Shown: positions 22,321-34,800 of the stretch, piece by piece | How the letters are laid out: every line of letters begins with the position of its first letter | Position numbering within the stretch: position 1 is the first letter of the stretch | Source of the DNA: Glomus cerebriforme | Lineage: Eukaryota; Glomeromycota; Glomeromycetes; Glomerales; Glomeraceae | Assembly (NCBI GenBank): GCA_003550305.1 | Contig: QKYT01000043.1 | Location: 180,845 to 244,844, forward strand | Length of the DNA: 64,000 bases | Direction: 5' to 3' | Program-made: the position numbers and the translations under genes | The notes under the pieces: model-generated | What the model saw: the letters and a program-made list of their open reading frames with translations, nothing else | Told to the model about the DNA's origin: nothing | Database searches by the model: none

Positions 22321-24403
22321 TACAGTTATCCTCCTCTATAATTATACCTTTTGGGACTATCAAATACTATGATTATAGTGAAATGTTCTTATAAAAAGAA
22401 TTTTTGTTATATAATTACATGTATAATAAATTTTCATATTGGTGTGATTATATTAAAAGATTTTTTATTTTAATTATTAAAAATAACTAAAAATAATGAT
22501 GCAATAAAAAATTTTTTTTAAAAAATCTTAAGTAAAATAGCTATAATTTTTATTGTTTAATATAAATATTAATGTAAAAACAAAAAATTTTCAAAAAAAA
22601 CTTTATTTCCTTTACTTCTTCTTATTGGCTGCATTTTTATTATATAGTTTTTTAAATTATGCAAATATGTAATCTTTATTATACAATTACGTAAATAAAA
22701 TTACACAAATATAAAATGTTTAGTATTTTAGTCATGAACATAAATATGTAATAAAAATTAATTATACATCATGTAAAGATATGTAAATTTATTTTAGTCA
22801 TATATACAAATATGTAAAAAGAATTACACAAGATTTTTTATATGTTTACATGTTATTTTTATAATTAAAGCAAATTAAAGAGGAGTTATATATAGTATAT
22901 AATATCTGAAATCCTATTTAATCATATGATATGACTATAAAAAGAAAAATTTTTATATATTAACTATTATATCAGAACTAATAATTGCTGTAATAATAAC
23001 TATAATTGATTTGTGATTATAAAGGTGATATTTTACTATATAAAAATTTGGGATTAAAACTGATATGATTATATAGAGGTTGTATTTAGAGCCACTCTTT
23101 CCTGAAAAATTTTTTTCAAATTTTTTATGAAGCAAAAACACAACCTGAAGCCTTCAGGGTCTTAAGAAAAAATGCTCCTCTTGTTATTTAACGCTTAATA
23201 AAATAGTTTAGATTGTTTGTGTTTTATTATTTTAAATATACCCACAATTTTCGTTTTATGACTCTTGGATAATGGCCTTTAACGATACCTCTAGCAGTAC
23301 TTGATATTCTCAGCTATCTAGTTTTGCACAAGTTTTATCTCTTCAGAGTCAGAAAAGATAAGTAATAGAAAGTTTTGTAGGGAAGAGAACGATTTTTCTT
23401 AACTCCAGATTTTTGTGAATAAACTGGTTGTAAAGGGTTTGAAGGGGGAGAACTTTTCTTTTGGAGTGTTGTTTGGTGTTTTTTCTAGTGTACTTTACTT
23501 TAGGTTTTTTGCGGCTAGATATAATTATTTTTTCTAATTTTATTTCCTTTATTTTGTGTGTTATTTTTATTTTTTGTTTTTTGGAAGAGTCTTTGGTCAT
23601 TTTTTCCTTTATTTTTTATTTTAATTAACTTTACTTAGTAACTCTTTTGGAGGATGGGGGGTACTGGAAATGATGATCACATAAAGGCTAGTTTGGTGTA
23701 ACTTGTTGATTTTTGGCTCTAAAGGTATCAATCATTTTAAGAGAATGAAAAGCGATTAGGTGGAATTCCTAATGTGTGAGTCTGGTCACATGGTGATGAT
23801 CCCAGTGGAAGAACTGAGGGGCTATACAGATAAACTGGCTAGGCCTTTTGGTTGCGATGGGTTAGTATCCCTTATGGTTGCTGCAGTCTCCTCGATGACT
23901 CGATCATTGGTGAGATTAACATCTGGAAGCTCATTTTTATTTTTTTTTGGTTCATTTTGGGTTGGAAACGCCTTTGGCCTTGTGAATTATATTCTGCTTC
24001 CGTAGAATTTCCAAACAGTGACAGTCAGCCTTTTTCGCTTAGCGAGGAGTAGTGTTTTAATTAAATTTTCTTTATATGTATTTTATTGTTTACAATATTT
24101 GCTATAATGTTTAAATAAACTATAAATACATGATCGCATTGTTAAAAAAAAAAAAAAAAAAATAGAGGTTGTATTTATATAGAAGGTAATTATAGAGAGA
24201 GATAACTGTATAATATACAATCACCCCTCCTATATAATCACACCTCTCGAAACTGAAAAAAAAAAGATATGATTATAAAAAACCTATATGATGTGACTAT
24301 AGAGAAGAGTTTTTTAATAATATTATTAATAATTTGGGCCAAGCATAAATGTGCTTATAAAGGGGTGTGACTAAACAAAAGATACTTATAAAGAAGGATA
24401 ACT
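22321..24403. mobile_element. hairpin-type MITE nest with TA-flanked inverted ends, interrupted by a retroposed insert
   Basis: The left end at 22321 reads TACAGTTATCCTCCTCTATA. Two inverted partners occur on the right, one ending at about 24210 (GAGAGATAACTGTA) and one at about 24403 (GAAGGATAACTGTA). Both ends begin CAGTTATC next to TA, the layout of Tc1/pogo-type non-autonomous elements with TA target sites. The interior is built of degenerate copies of a TGATTATA-like unit (for example near 22370, 22445, 22925, 23020, 24265). The second right end suggests two overlapping or nested copies (24215-24403 also holds its own inverted CACCCCT/AGGGGTG pair). The 1.07-kb retroposed copy at 23089-24161 lies inside. 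No transposase frame is present. Confidence 0.65.
23089..24161 (+). mobile_element. poly-A retroposed copy with 16-bp target-site duplication
   Basis: The 16-bp sequence ATAGAGGTTGTATTTA occurs at 23073-23088 and again at 24162-24177, immediately after a run of about 20 A. An AATAAA poly-A signal lies near 24113, about 30 nt before the A tail. The bracketed 1,073 bp is clearly less AT-rich than its host. Direct repeats plus a 3' A tail are the signature of LINE-type target-primed reverse transcription. The copy may be a 5'-truncated LINE, a SINE-like element or a processed transcript. The longest plus frame (23760-24005, MEFLMCESGHMVMIPVEELR...) is not recognised. An earlier frame at about 23271 (MAFNDTSSST) is broken by stops. 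Confidence 0.8.
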
Positions 24404-25015
24404 GTATTGCTATTTACTTTTTTATTTATTTATAATTATATGACATTATATAAATTAATAAAAATTCAAAATTTGGATTATATAAATAAATATTACTAAT
24501 AAGATTGCTTATTGAAACTAGTAAATTTCACGAATAGTAGTAAATGCATTTCATATTATTTCCTATATTCCTATAATAATTTATTATAGTTTTAACAATT
24601 ATAATAAAATTTTTATATTTCATTATATATATATACTGTATGATTATAATTTTCATAAACTAAATTTTAAATTGTTAAAATATTTAGCATTTATGACAAA
24701 TCTGAATATATTACACTATAAATATAAGTATTAAATAATATATCATTTTTATTATACAAAATACTAATTATGGGTTAAGATTCATTATTACAAAATTATT
24801 AAAAATAAAATAATAAGTAGTTATTTTATAATGAAAAATAAAAAGCAATTTTTTAATAATTTTGATAAAAAAAAAATATATATTGATTTAATATTTGTTT
24901 GTTACTATTTATTTAAAAAACAAATAGTACCCAAGCTGTATGATGTGAACATCAGTATCATTTACAGCCCAAAAAAAATATGAGTCTTCAATTGATATTT
25001 GATACAGACTGAACT
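24404..25015. other. AT-rich desert
   Basis: No gene and no clear repeat is seen between the MITE nest and the 1.2-kb TIR element. Confidence 0.5.
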
Positions 25016-26240
25016 TAGCTACTAGGACCCCGAACAATCTATGTATAGGTCAGATGAAAATTTCAAAATTTACTATGATCAATAAGCAAACTATTTTCAA
25101 CTCTACTAAGCAAACTCTCATTATGACTTAAGAAAATTTGGCTCTGCTAAGCAAACTGTTTTGTGACTTAAATATATTAAGTAAAATTTGTAGTTTCTTT
25201 ATATTAAACTCAAAATCGGCATTCAAAACCTACTTTATGAGATTAAGTAAAGTTGTAGAGCAAATAATATTACACGTAATACTCAAATCTCAAAAGTATG
25301 TAACGGATAGTTAAGGCTCACGATTAACTTTTGTACTCTAATTTTTGCATTTTTAGCAGTTTCTCTATATTAAACTCAAAATTGGCATTCAAAATCTACT
25401 TTTTGAGATTAAGTAAAGTTGTAGAGCAAATAAAATTACACGTAATACTCAAATTTCAAAAGTATATAACNGATAGTTAAGACTCACGATTAACTTTTGT
25501 ATTCTGTCTAATTTTGTATTTTAGCAGTTTCTTAGTTTCTTTATATTAAACTCAAAATCGGCATTCATAACCTATTTTTTGAGATTAATTAAAATATAAT
25601 ATTCAAATTTTAAAAGTATATAACAGTTAAAAAATGTCAAATTTTACTATAAAAAAACATCAAAAATTGTAAAAAAGTTACTAAGTAAAATAGATGCANN
25701 TTTTAATNANTNATGNANAAATAGTATTGTAAAAACAAAAATTTGGAAAAAAATACTTACCCCCCTTTTCAATTTCTATATATCATTTTTGGTGTTATGC
25801 GAATGCGTATACATTTTAGATTTTGTCATGTAAAAGTTTGTTATGTGATCATGTATAATTTCATTGCACGATCACATATAAAAATCGATTAATTTTTGTT
25901 ACACTGTCACATATAAAAATAGATTATATTTTGTTACACCATCATGTATTAAATTTACATGTTAATTTTGTTTATGTGTCTTTAATTTTAAGGGGTATAT
26001 TTTTAAAATATTTGACATCATATAACATATTCCATATATTTCAAAATAAGTTTCTGCTATGCAAACATATTACTGAGTTATCAAATTTATATATTCTGCT
26101 ATGCATATAAAATACTGACTATTTTAAATTTAACCCTTTAAATAAGCAAAAAAAAATCTCACTAGGGTAAAAATTTTCTATGTTCAATAAGCAAACTCAA
26201 ATCCTACCTATTCATATATTGTTCGGGGTCCTTAGCTACT
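25016..26240. mobile_element. 1,209-bp non-autonomous TIR DNA transposon with 8-bp target-site duplication
   Basis: The element spans 25024-26232. Its ends match inversely over about 27 bp with two mismatches, each starting AGGACCCCGAACAAT. The flanking 8 bp TAGCTACT are repeated exactly at 25016-25023 and 26233-26240. Inside the ends, a TAAGCAAACT-like motif recurs (about 25080, 25107, 25148, 26187 and variants at 26056, 26141), resembling subterminal transposase-binding repeats. Three tandem units of about 170 bp fill 25192-25640. No transposase frame exists. An 8-bp duplication suggests hAT-like or another 8-bp superfamily, but the AGGACC terminus is not the usual hAT CAG/TAG, so the class is open. 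Some N bases lie at 25695-25720. Confidence 0.8.
25192..25640. repeat. three tandem ~170-bp units inside the TIR element
   Basis: Units start at about 25192, 25359 and 25534, each opening GTTTCT(T/C)TATATTAAACTC and containing GAGATTAAGTAAAGTTGTAG, ACACGTAATACTCAAAT and CTCACGATTAACTTTTGTA. The third is shortened and more diverged. Confidence 0.85.
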
Positions 26241-27831
26241 CATTTATATATGAACAAATTAATTAAAATAAAATTGTTCTTATAGTATATTTCTTATATA
26301 TATGAAATTAAAATTAAATTTCAAAAGTTAAAATATTTTGATCTGGAGGCCTAAAAGTCAAAATTAAAGTCAAAATAGGCTGAAATTACATCATATCATA
26401 TGATTTTATATAATTATAATAACTTTATCAATATTAATGCTATAAATATGATATATATATCAGTCAAATTCTTACATTAAAACAAATCTAATGGCATAAA
26501 GATCATTAAAATCCAATTACTGAATGCTGAGATAATAGATTTTGAAGTTTAATAAGTTTAATACTATTTATTTATTATAAAAATCATATGATATAATGTA
26601 ATTTCAGCTATTTTAACTTTTAGGAGGGTTTAAATCAAAATTATTTTGACTATTTTAATTATTTTAGAAGTAAAAATATCCTAATTTCAGTTTTATATAT
26701 AGTTTTTTAATCTTCTACAATTATGGTAATTTTCTAAAAAATTTATAGATTTAGAATTTAAAAGTAAACATTAATAATAAAAATTCTTATTATAATTATA
26801 TGACTTTTTTCAAAATCTTATTCTAAATTGCTTTCACCAGTATGCATTCTCTCTTATCATATCTTTCAGGTATTCCATTATAGTATAGACAAAAGTTCTA
26901 AATATCAAAAAACAGTTGAATATCATTCAAATATTGTATATTTAATTTAATTTATATAAAATTATGTTTATTTTTTTTACTTACGTTGTAGTCTTTTATA
27001 AAGTTTTTCCATTTTTGATTATACTATTGACCCATAAATCTTACACAAAAGCAATTTATCTTTTTTTTAAGAACATATAAAATAAAATATACCGGTAACA
27101 GTTTTCCAAAATTTTTATTTACTTCTATTATATATATTATAATATTCTGTATCTTTCATCAATTAGTATGTTCACTATCAGATTATGCCATTATAGAAGT
27201 TAGCTGTGGTGAGATGGATAAATACAATAAGTATGATGATGATAAAACATTTTTTTAATTAAAAGTAATATTTGTTTAATTAAAAGAAAGTCATAAAATA
27301 CTACTTTATATAAAAATTTGAACAATACCTCTTTGATTTTTCATGTCAATTAAATATAACTAAAATATTAATTAATTACAGTTTCTTATTATTAAAATTG
27401 TTAAAAGTCTTATGTGTACATTTTAATTGTTTTTTGTTTTAAATATAGATAAAAAAAATTATTATTAATTAATACATTTCTTAAAAAAATCATACATATT
27501 AATACATATAATTTAACATTTTTTTTTTAAAAAAAAAGAAATAAGATTTATAACTGTTATTTACAGTGCTAGTAAAAAAGATTATTAGAATAATAAAAAA
27601 TGCAATAAATAAATAACTTATGATTAGAATTATTTCAAATTTTGCAAATTTATTATCAAATAAATATATATAAAATTTCAGCAATTTATCTTATTTTCTA
27701 ATTTCACAATCATATTTTCTAATTCAAAAAGAAAGTATTTTTAAAAATTAAGCCATAAAATTTGAAAATTGTAATATAACATCTTAATTATAACTTATTA
27801 AATTAAAGTTCATAATTAGTTGATTTTCAAA
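26241..27831. other. AT-rich desert containing one palindromic element
   Basis: Apart from the inverted repeat at 26341-26645, this has no coding sequence and only scattered poly-A/T runs. Confidence 0.5.
26341..26645. repeat. short inverted-repeat (hairpin) element
   Basis: Arms of about 43-45 bp at 26368-26412 and 26578-26622 match inversely with few differences. Shared blocks are GCTGAAATTACAT and ATATCATATGATTTT. CCTAAAAG-type sequence continues the symmetry outward (GGAGGCCTAAAAG on the left, CTTTTAGGAGGG on the right). The size and symmetry suggest a small MITE; no target duplication was identified. Confidence 0.65.
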
Positions 27832-28146
27832 AAAAAAATTTGATTTGTTGATTGTCAAAATTTACTAAAATGAGATTAATCCTTAATACTAGTTAAAAGA
27901 ATTCACTCAAATTAAATTTAAAGTATAATATAAAATTAGCAAAAAAATATATTTAATATATTAGATTAAAAATATTTGAATATATAAAAAAAAAAAATTT
28001 GATTTGTTGATTATTAAAATTTATTAAAATGAGATTAATCCTTAATACTAGTTAAAAGAACTCACTCAAAATTAAATTTAAAGTATAATAATATAAAATT
28101 AGCAAAAAAATATATTTAATATTAGATTAAAAATATTTGAATATAC
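27832..28146. repeat. tandem duplication, 159-bp offset
   Basis: Two near-identical copies lie head to tail, with TGATTTGTTGATT at 27841 and 28000 and AATATTTGAATATA closing each copy (about 27971 and 28131). Both contain GAGATTAATCCTTAATACTA. Differences are a few substitutions and small indels. Confidence 0.9.
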
Positions 28147-28840
28147 AAAAAAAAATTATTCATATAATTAAATTTAGTATTTATATATCATTTATTTTAT
28201 ACTGATTATTTTTACTAGCAAGAAGGTCATTTGGTAGTAACTTGAGTACTTGACCAAATGGCATCAAAATTTTTTTAATAAAGCTAATCATTTATAATAG
28301 GCTGATTGTTAACATTTGAATAGTGATTATAAGACAAGAAAATAAGCTAAAGTGTTACATTATTTAAATGTGCAAAATATGAGGTAATTTCAATTATTGG
28401 TTGTTTATTCTTTTTAATTAATTTGGATTTATTACTTTTAGTAAATTCATCTAAAATTAAAAAGGTTAATTAAGATTATTTCCAGCACTAAATGATAATA
28501 AGATGATTGAAAATAAGATAGCAAAGAAACATTTTGTTAAAACTTTAATTATATAATTAATTATAAATAATTGATTTATTTTATTTAAATTGAAAATAGT
28601 ATTCTATATAAAATATGCTAAGGATGGCAACTTTTAAGATTTGAATATTTTAAATAAAATAAATACTAAACTGAAGATATTAAATTTTCAATGAATAACG
28701 ATAATAAATACAAAATTAGAATGATTATTTTTCTCTGTGCATGATAAAAAATATTTAAATGAAAGTATTTTTTCTGCTATTTATGCAAATAAAGAAATCT
28801 CTAATTGAAAAAAAAAATTAAATACTACATCTGATAAAAT
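28147..28840. other. AT-rich sequence downstream of the dynein gene
   Basis: A CATTTGGT/ACCAAATG stem-loop lies at about 28229-28260. Otherwise nothing is supported. Confidence 0.5.
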
Positions 28841-31800
28841 CTAAATAATAACTGCTATCCCACGTTGAGCAATTTTGTTTTTGTCTTCTTTCTTAGTACT
28901 TGAATTAATTATGAAAAGTAAATCACTTCGATCCTCATTAAGATAAACTGGGAGTTGAACTGATTGATCATTAGTTTCAATTTCTTTAGATTTTAATACC
29001 CATCGAATTTGTGATTTGTCCAATTTGGTGAATGGTGATGTGACCAATCTTAAAATATTATTTTTCCATTCAGCGCCTGAATTAAGGTAAAGATTATTAG
29101 TTTAAAGGTATTCTTTACGCGATGGAGTCATTATAATAAAGTTCCAAATTTAAAAATGTACTAGAGGTTCAGAAAGAGATATTTTATTCTTGACATACCT
29201 GCAAGTTTAAGTCCTGTTACAACAAATGAGTCCTCGTCTCCACTTTTATCAAGATCAATTTCCAATCTCAATTCTTCTAGTGACCATTTATGTGATTGAG
29301 CTACTGCTTGACGTGTAGCTGTGACATATGCTTCAGGCATGAAAAGACCTCCTAACCATACATCTAATCCTGCATAATGAGTTTCATTGGTAATGTTTTC
29401 TAGCTGTTGTAAACGACTTTTGAAATCTGCTATCCAATGATTGAGTGTAACAGTTTTTGAAACTTTGTATTTTCTCCAGTGGTCGGGTATAATACCTAAG
29501 TATTAAAAATATCCAAATAATTATTAATTTAAATACTCTTTTTAAACAAAATGAAGCCTATATATTAAGAGAAGTAATTACTGACCCTTTGTTAAGCAAT
29601 TCAATAACATACGCAAATGATTAGTTTGTTTAAGTACGCCATCGCAAACATTCTTTATGTCTAATAAATCTTGACGTATCTTCTTGAGAAGAGCACGACC
29701 TATTTGATTTTCACGATCGAAAAATCTGAACAATGGATCTTTGATACTGTCCGCAGTACGTTTCATAGAAGTTAATTTCTATAATTAAATGAATATATTC
29801 GATTAGTATCTATTTTATCTGAATTAAAAACTAAATAATATAAAACTTACTTCTGGTAATATATTTAACCAATTTTCGACACTATTATAAAGATTGCGCA
29901 TCCAAGCTGGTTGAGCAGATGCTCCAGATGATCCAGAATCTGATTCTTGAGTGTATGCAACTTCATCATCATCGGATAAACTCTTCATCTTACGGATATT
30001 AACAAGCATTGCATTACCTAATAATCGAAGTATAATATAATTTAAATAATCTTTCATGGATGATTGCAAAACAAAAAAAAACAGATAAATACCCTTGCTT
30101 ATGGACAATACTTTTTCAGCATTACTTGGCAATCCTAACCAAACTGGCGGTTGTCTTTCAGGAAGTTTATCAACCCAGTTCATGAAATGTTCTATCTTAC
30201 TACCTTCAGGTATAATCAAATTGTCATCACCTTCAACATCGACAAGTGCATAATCAATATCATATGCAGCTGGTGTGAATAAACTATTAACAAAACATTC
30301 CAATAGACGTTTATCGAATTCGTTATCAATACGACCACCGTAACCGGAAATAGTAATTAATGAACGCATAGCTTCCCAAGGAATTTTATCGGGAGAAACG
30401 TTAGCTCTGCCTTGAGCGACAGAATCCAACCAAGTGTCAATTGTGTTGATTGCAAAATCTTGATCAGATTCATTAAATTCATAAATCTTGGTCCATCCAA
30501 GAGGACAATAACGAAGACGTTCTTGTACAATAGCATGTAACCATGCAAGCATGAAGTATAATCTGACACGTTCCGTGGGTCCTTTTTGAAGACGACTCGG
30601 AGCAATAGCTTTGAGAGAATCTGTAAGATTTGCCTTAATACCTGGCGGAGGTTCGAACATAAGTATACGTGATAGACGTAACAAGTTCACAGGCACTTTT
30701 GGATTTGTTTCCATGGTAAGGAATAATCTGAAACTTTTGTGTGCTTTCATGCTATGTAATTTCTTTTCTAATTGACCTAACCAGGAAGGTGCAAGATGTA
30801 CATTTTTCAACAACACCCAGCTACCATTCTTAATGGAATTACTAATGGCTTGGTCAGCAAGAGCAAAACCTTCTTGCGATCCCATAGCAACAGAAGTGCA
30901 ACGAACATTAACTTCTGCAACAAGGTTATCAACACGGAAACTTGCATCATAACCAGGAACTGAACATAAGGAAATTGGAGTGGTTGGTTGAATTTCATTC
31001 AAAACCATATCCTTAAGGTCTAAAACTGCTTGATTAATGAAACGTGGATCAAATGCAACGGCAACTAATTGTGTCACAGCAGGAATCAATCTATCTGGTC
31101 GGAAACATTTAACAATCAATATCTTTCGTAGTTGTACGACGGTATCTACAATTAGAATAACAATAGTAAAATTAGAAATTAAAAAATGCGAAAAGAGTAA
31201 ATCTTGATTTTCGGAGTTGACATTAATTTTAAAGTTCTTACCAGGTAATCCACTATCCCAGCATTTAGGAACACAGTCTTCAGCAGAATCAGTTTCCATA
31301 AATTCTTTCCAATCTGATAAATTACTTGCGATATGTCTAGTAAGATTGGAGAAACATGGAAGGGTAATAAATTCTTTGATTTTACATAGTTGATCAGAGT
31401 CAAAAAGATCAGCAGGTAATCCTAATTCTTTGGCAGTAGCATGAGAGCCAGGAACTACATCACCGCCGCTTAATAAGAAATCATATTCAGTTTCGTCAAC
31501 TGCATTAGGAGAACCGCGCATCTTTATTTGAGATAATAAAATTGCATATGTAACATAATCTTCGTGCAATAGTGAACGTGATACACGTTTGAAAGAGACG
31601 TTAAAAAGATCGCGTTTAAGAATATCTAATCTAGTGGAAGTGTCTGTAACATCTTTAAGATTTGGATTTTCATGAAGAATAAATTGGAAAATTTCATAAA
31701 AGTATTCAAGTGAAAATTGATAGAAATGGTGTAATAAGTTCATTTGTTCCATTACGAAGAATACCGAACTACAAGCTTGAGCAAGAGGAGTATATTGCGC

Positions 31801-34800
31801 CGTAACTTCTTCAACTTCTTGCATAATACTTTCTGTTTCTTGAACCTTTTGAGTAATTTCAGCAGCTTCCTTTTTCAAAGTTTCTAAAGTATTCAAAACT
31901 ACAGCATTATCTAAAATATTGCCTTTTGACTCACTCAAAGCTTGTAAAAGAGATTTTTCAAGATGTCTTAATTTCAATTTGAATTCACCCTGAAGTTTAA
32001 TCAAGTCAGTTCTTTTCTTGTCAGTATCAGGTCTTTCAACTTTAAGTACTCGATTAAGACATTGACTTTGTAAACTACCACGAGTTACAGTGAAATTAAC
32101 AAATGTCACACGACTGCATACATCCGGAGGGAAATTGACAGATGGATCACGAGTTGAAAGGAATAGAGTAAATGATGGAGAGAAATCGATATCCTGTCCT
32201 CCCAAACGGATCAAAACACGACCTCCAGTACGACGCAATTCTTTATTAAGTACAGCATTTAAGATAGGGTCAAGGTGTTCAACATCTTGAATGAGTAATG
32301 GATTACCAAAACGAAGAGCGCTCTCCAAATTTTTAATAAATGAATCATCCAAGAAACTAGTTATTCCAATCTTTCTATCCTTGTATTCATTCATTAAAAA
32401 GTTTGAAGCTTGACCAGATGGATCAATGATTAATGGATATCTATTGAAGCGCTTGAGCATGATAGCATTTTCTGTACAAAGATCGTCCGCAGGAAGAGAA
32501 TTTGCTTGCCAAGACAGACGATCATCAGCACTCGAGAGATATTCTGTCAACGAAAGTTCTTGTTTGAATTGAATATTGGCCTTTACAAGATGGCCTGTCC
32601 ATTTGTTCACTAATATTTCACGATATTGTTGATCAAAGTAACCACCATAGGCGAGGAAAGCGGCTGAAAGTAAAACGTCTCCTACAATAGTTCCCATTTG
32701 TGTTTCAAATGCTTGACTACCGCTTTCCCATCTTTCTTTTTCAGATGATAAACTTGAAAGTAATGTCATACTACGGTCAACTTTTGTTTTGACACTATCC
32801 ATATCATCTTTAATAGTTTTCTTCTGGCTAATTAAGGATTCATATTCTGTTTTATATACTATAATTTTTTCTTCTAATTCTTCAATCATTTTTTGAATGC
32901 TAGCAGCTTTCAATTTAGATGACTCTTGAGCCTGTTCTAATTCACTTACTTCGTTACGTAAAGGACCTACTCTATCCAAGATTTCAGAATAAGTTACTTG
33001 AGCAATTGCCCATTTAACTAAGGGACCACAAGCTTTACTAGCTTTATTTACAAGTTCGTAATTGTATGAAGGTTTGTTTAAGTATTCTTTTTTCATCTTT
33101 TCTCTCAAATTTTTTGTCATGTTTTTGTCAGTATCATAGTTAACAATACTTGAAATAAAGTCATCCCGACGAAGGATACCTTGCACAGCTTTCCAACTGT
33201 CTATATTATGTCCGAGCAAAGTACACACAGAAGTCATAGCAAGTTTTACAGCTTCAGGAGGGTTGGCCATAGAACGTACTTCAGTAAGTTGTTGTTTCTT
33301 AATACCCTGTACACTCTTCTTCGCTTCTTCAACAGCTGGTTCTGCATTTTCTAGATCTTTTAATACAATATTACGACGTTCTTCGATTTCTCGAGCAGAA
33401 ATCTCAAGTTGTGCTTGGATTTCTTCAGATTGCTTTTTTTGTTCTTTGGCAACTGTTTCATCTTCAACCATTTTTTTTAATTTTTCAGTAGCTTCAGCTT
33501 CTTTAGCCTTTAGATCTTTTTCCTTGATAGCCAAACTTTTACGAAGTTCTTCTACAGTTATCACAGTTTCTTTTAATTTATCTAATCCATTGTTTAAATG
33601 ACGTTGTTGTTCTTCTAAATCATCACGTTTCTCGTTGAATAGACGTACATATTGACCGATAAAGTCCAAATAATGACGAGGAGTAACATAATTATAACGT
33701 CCTTGTCGTTTACTCAATTTTGCATTAATATCATAAAGTGATTGATGAACGTATACAAAAGCGTTAACAATGGCATTTCTATGTATGGGTGGGAGAGATA
33801 AACCACGATACGCAACTGGGAAGTTGGCTGGCGGAGAATAATTCTGGAGATCCAAATCTAAATTATGTGTGAATTCCATACCAACTTGGAAGAAAGCTTG
33901 ATCTGACCAATCACCAAACCAATCTAATACGCAACGATTGAATAAGGCAGGCGAAGTTGCGGCGCGAGAAGCAAGACCACCTTCAGGAGGATTCATTGTG
34001 AATACAACGTGCAAGTTCTTCATTACTTGTTGTGTAAACCATTTATATAATTCTTCTTGAGAATCTAACATTAAACCTTCTCTTTGAGCACCTTCTTTAC
34101 AGGCTGTCATTAAAGTATTGTATTCATCACCTTCAAACAACCCAGGAACCTCGGCATTAGCGAGCAGTGTATTCATACGTTCCAAGAAACCTGAATCTAA
34201 TACATTGGATTCATCCATAATGAAACATATTTTTTCTCCTTTACAACCAGCACGTCTTAAAACAATACGGAGGTCTTCATCAAAGTCATCACCAGTGTAC
34301 TTATTATGAGCTTTGATTTGGAAGACACTTAAACCATTCATCCAAGCAACAAATCTGGATAAAGTAGTTTTACCAGAACCACTAACACCAATTAAAAGTA
34401 AATGTCCTTGCATTTGTCTAAATACACGATCAATACGAAGTACGTGATCTAAAACATCATTAAATAATACCAATTGAACATCCAATTCTTCTTCATAAAA
34501 GACTTTAAGGCGAGCTTTGACATAATCACGTAAATCTTCACGTTCAACGGGAATATAATGTTTGGATAACCAATTGGAGAATAAAATTGGACGTGTTAAA
34601 GCTTCTTGTTGGTTTAAACTAGGAAAGTGTTTCATGGCAATTGCATCAATATTATCATCTGTCCATTTCTTTTCTTCTTCGGTGACGAGACGATCTTGGA
34701 ACAATCGAAGAGCTTCATGTGCCCAGATACGTACGAGACCTTCCAAAGATAACGATTCCATTGGCTTAATAGCCTCAAATATACCTCTCATCCATCGAGT

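Noticed and set aside
23349..23600. Lys-rich 83-codon minus-strand frame in the retroposed copy
   Set aside because: Arises from a T-rich plus strand; amino-acid bias is that of AT-rich DNA and the poly-A tail shows that the plus strand is the sense strand.
26820..27300. Possible decayed transposase on the minus strand
   Set aside because: No motif longer than a few residues could be matched in any frame.
27499..27684. 61-codon minus-strand hydrophobic frame
   Set aside because: Phe/Ile/Tyr/Lys-only composition typical of random AT-rich sequence.
33263..33601. 112-codon plus-strand frame inside the dynein gene
   Set aside because: It is the antisense shadow of the dynein stalk coiled coil, Ser/Phe-rich as expected from reversed Glu/Lys codons.
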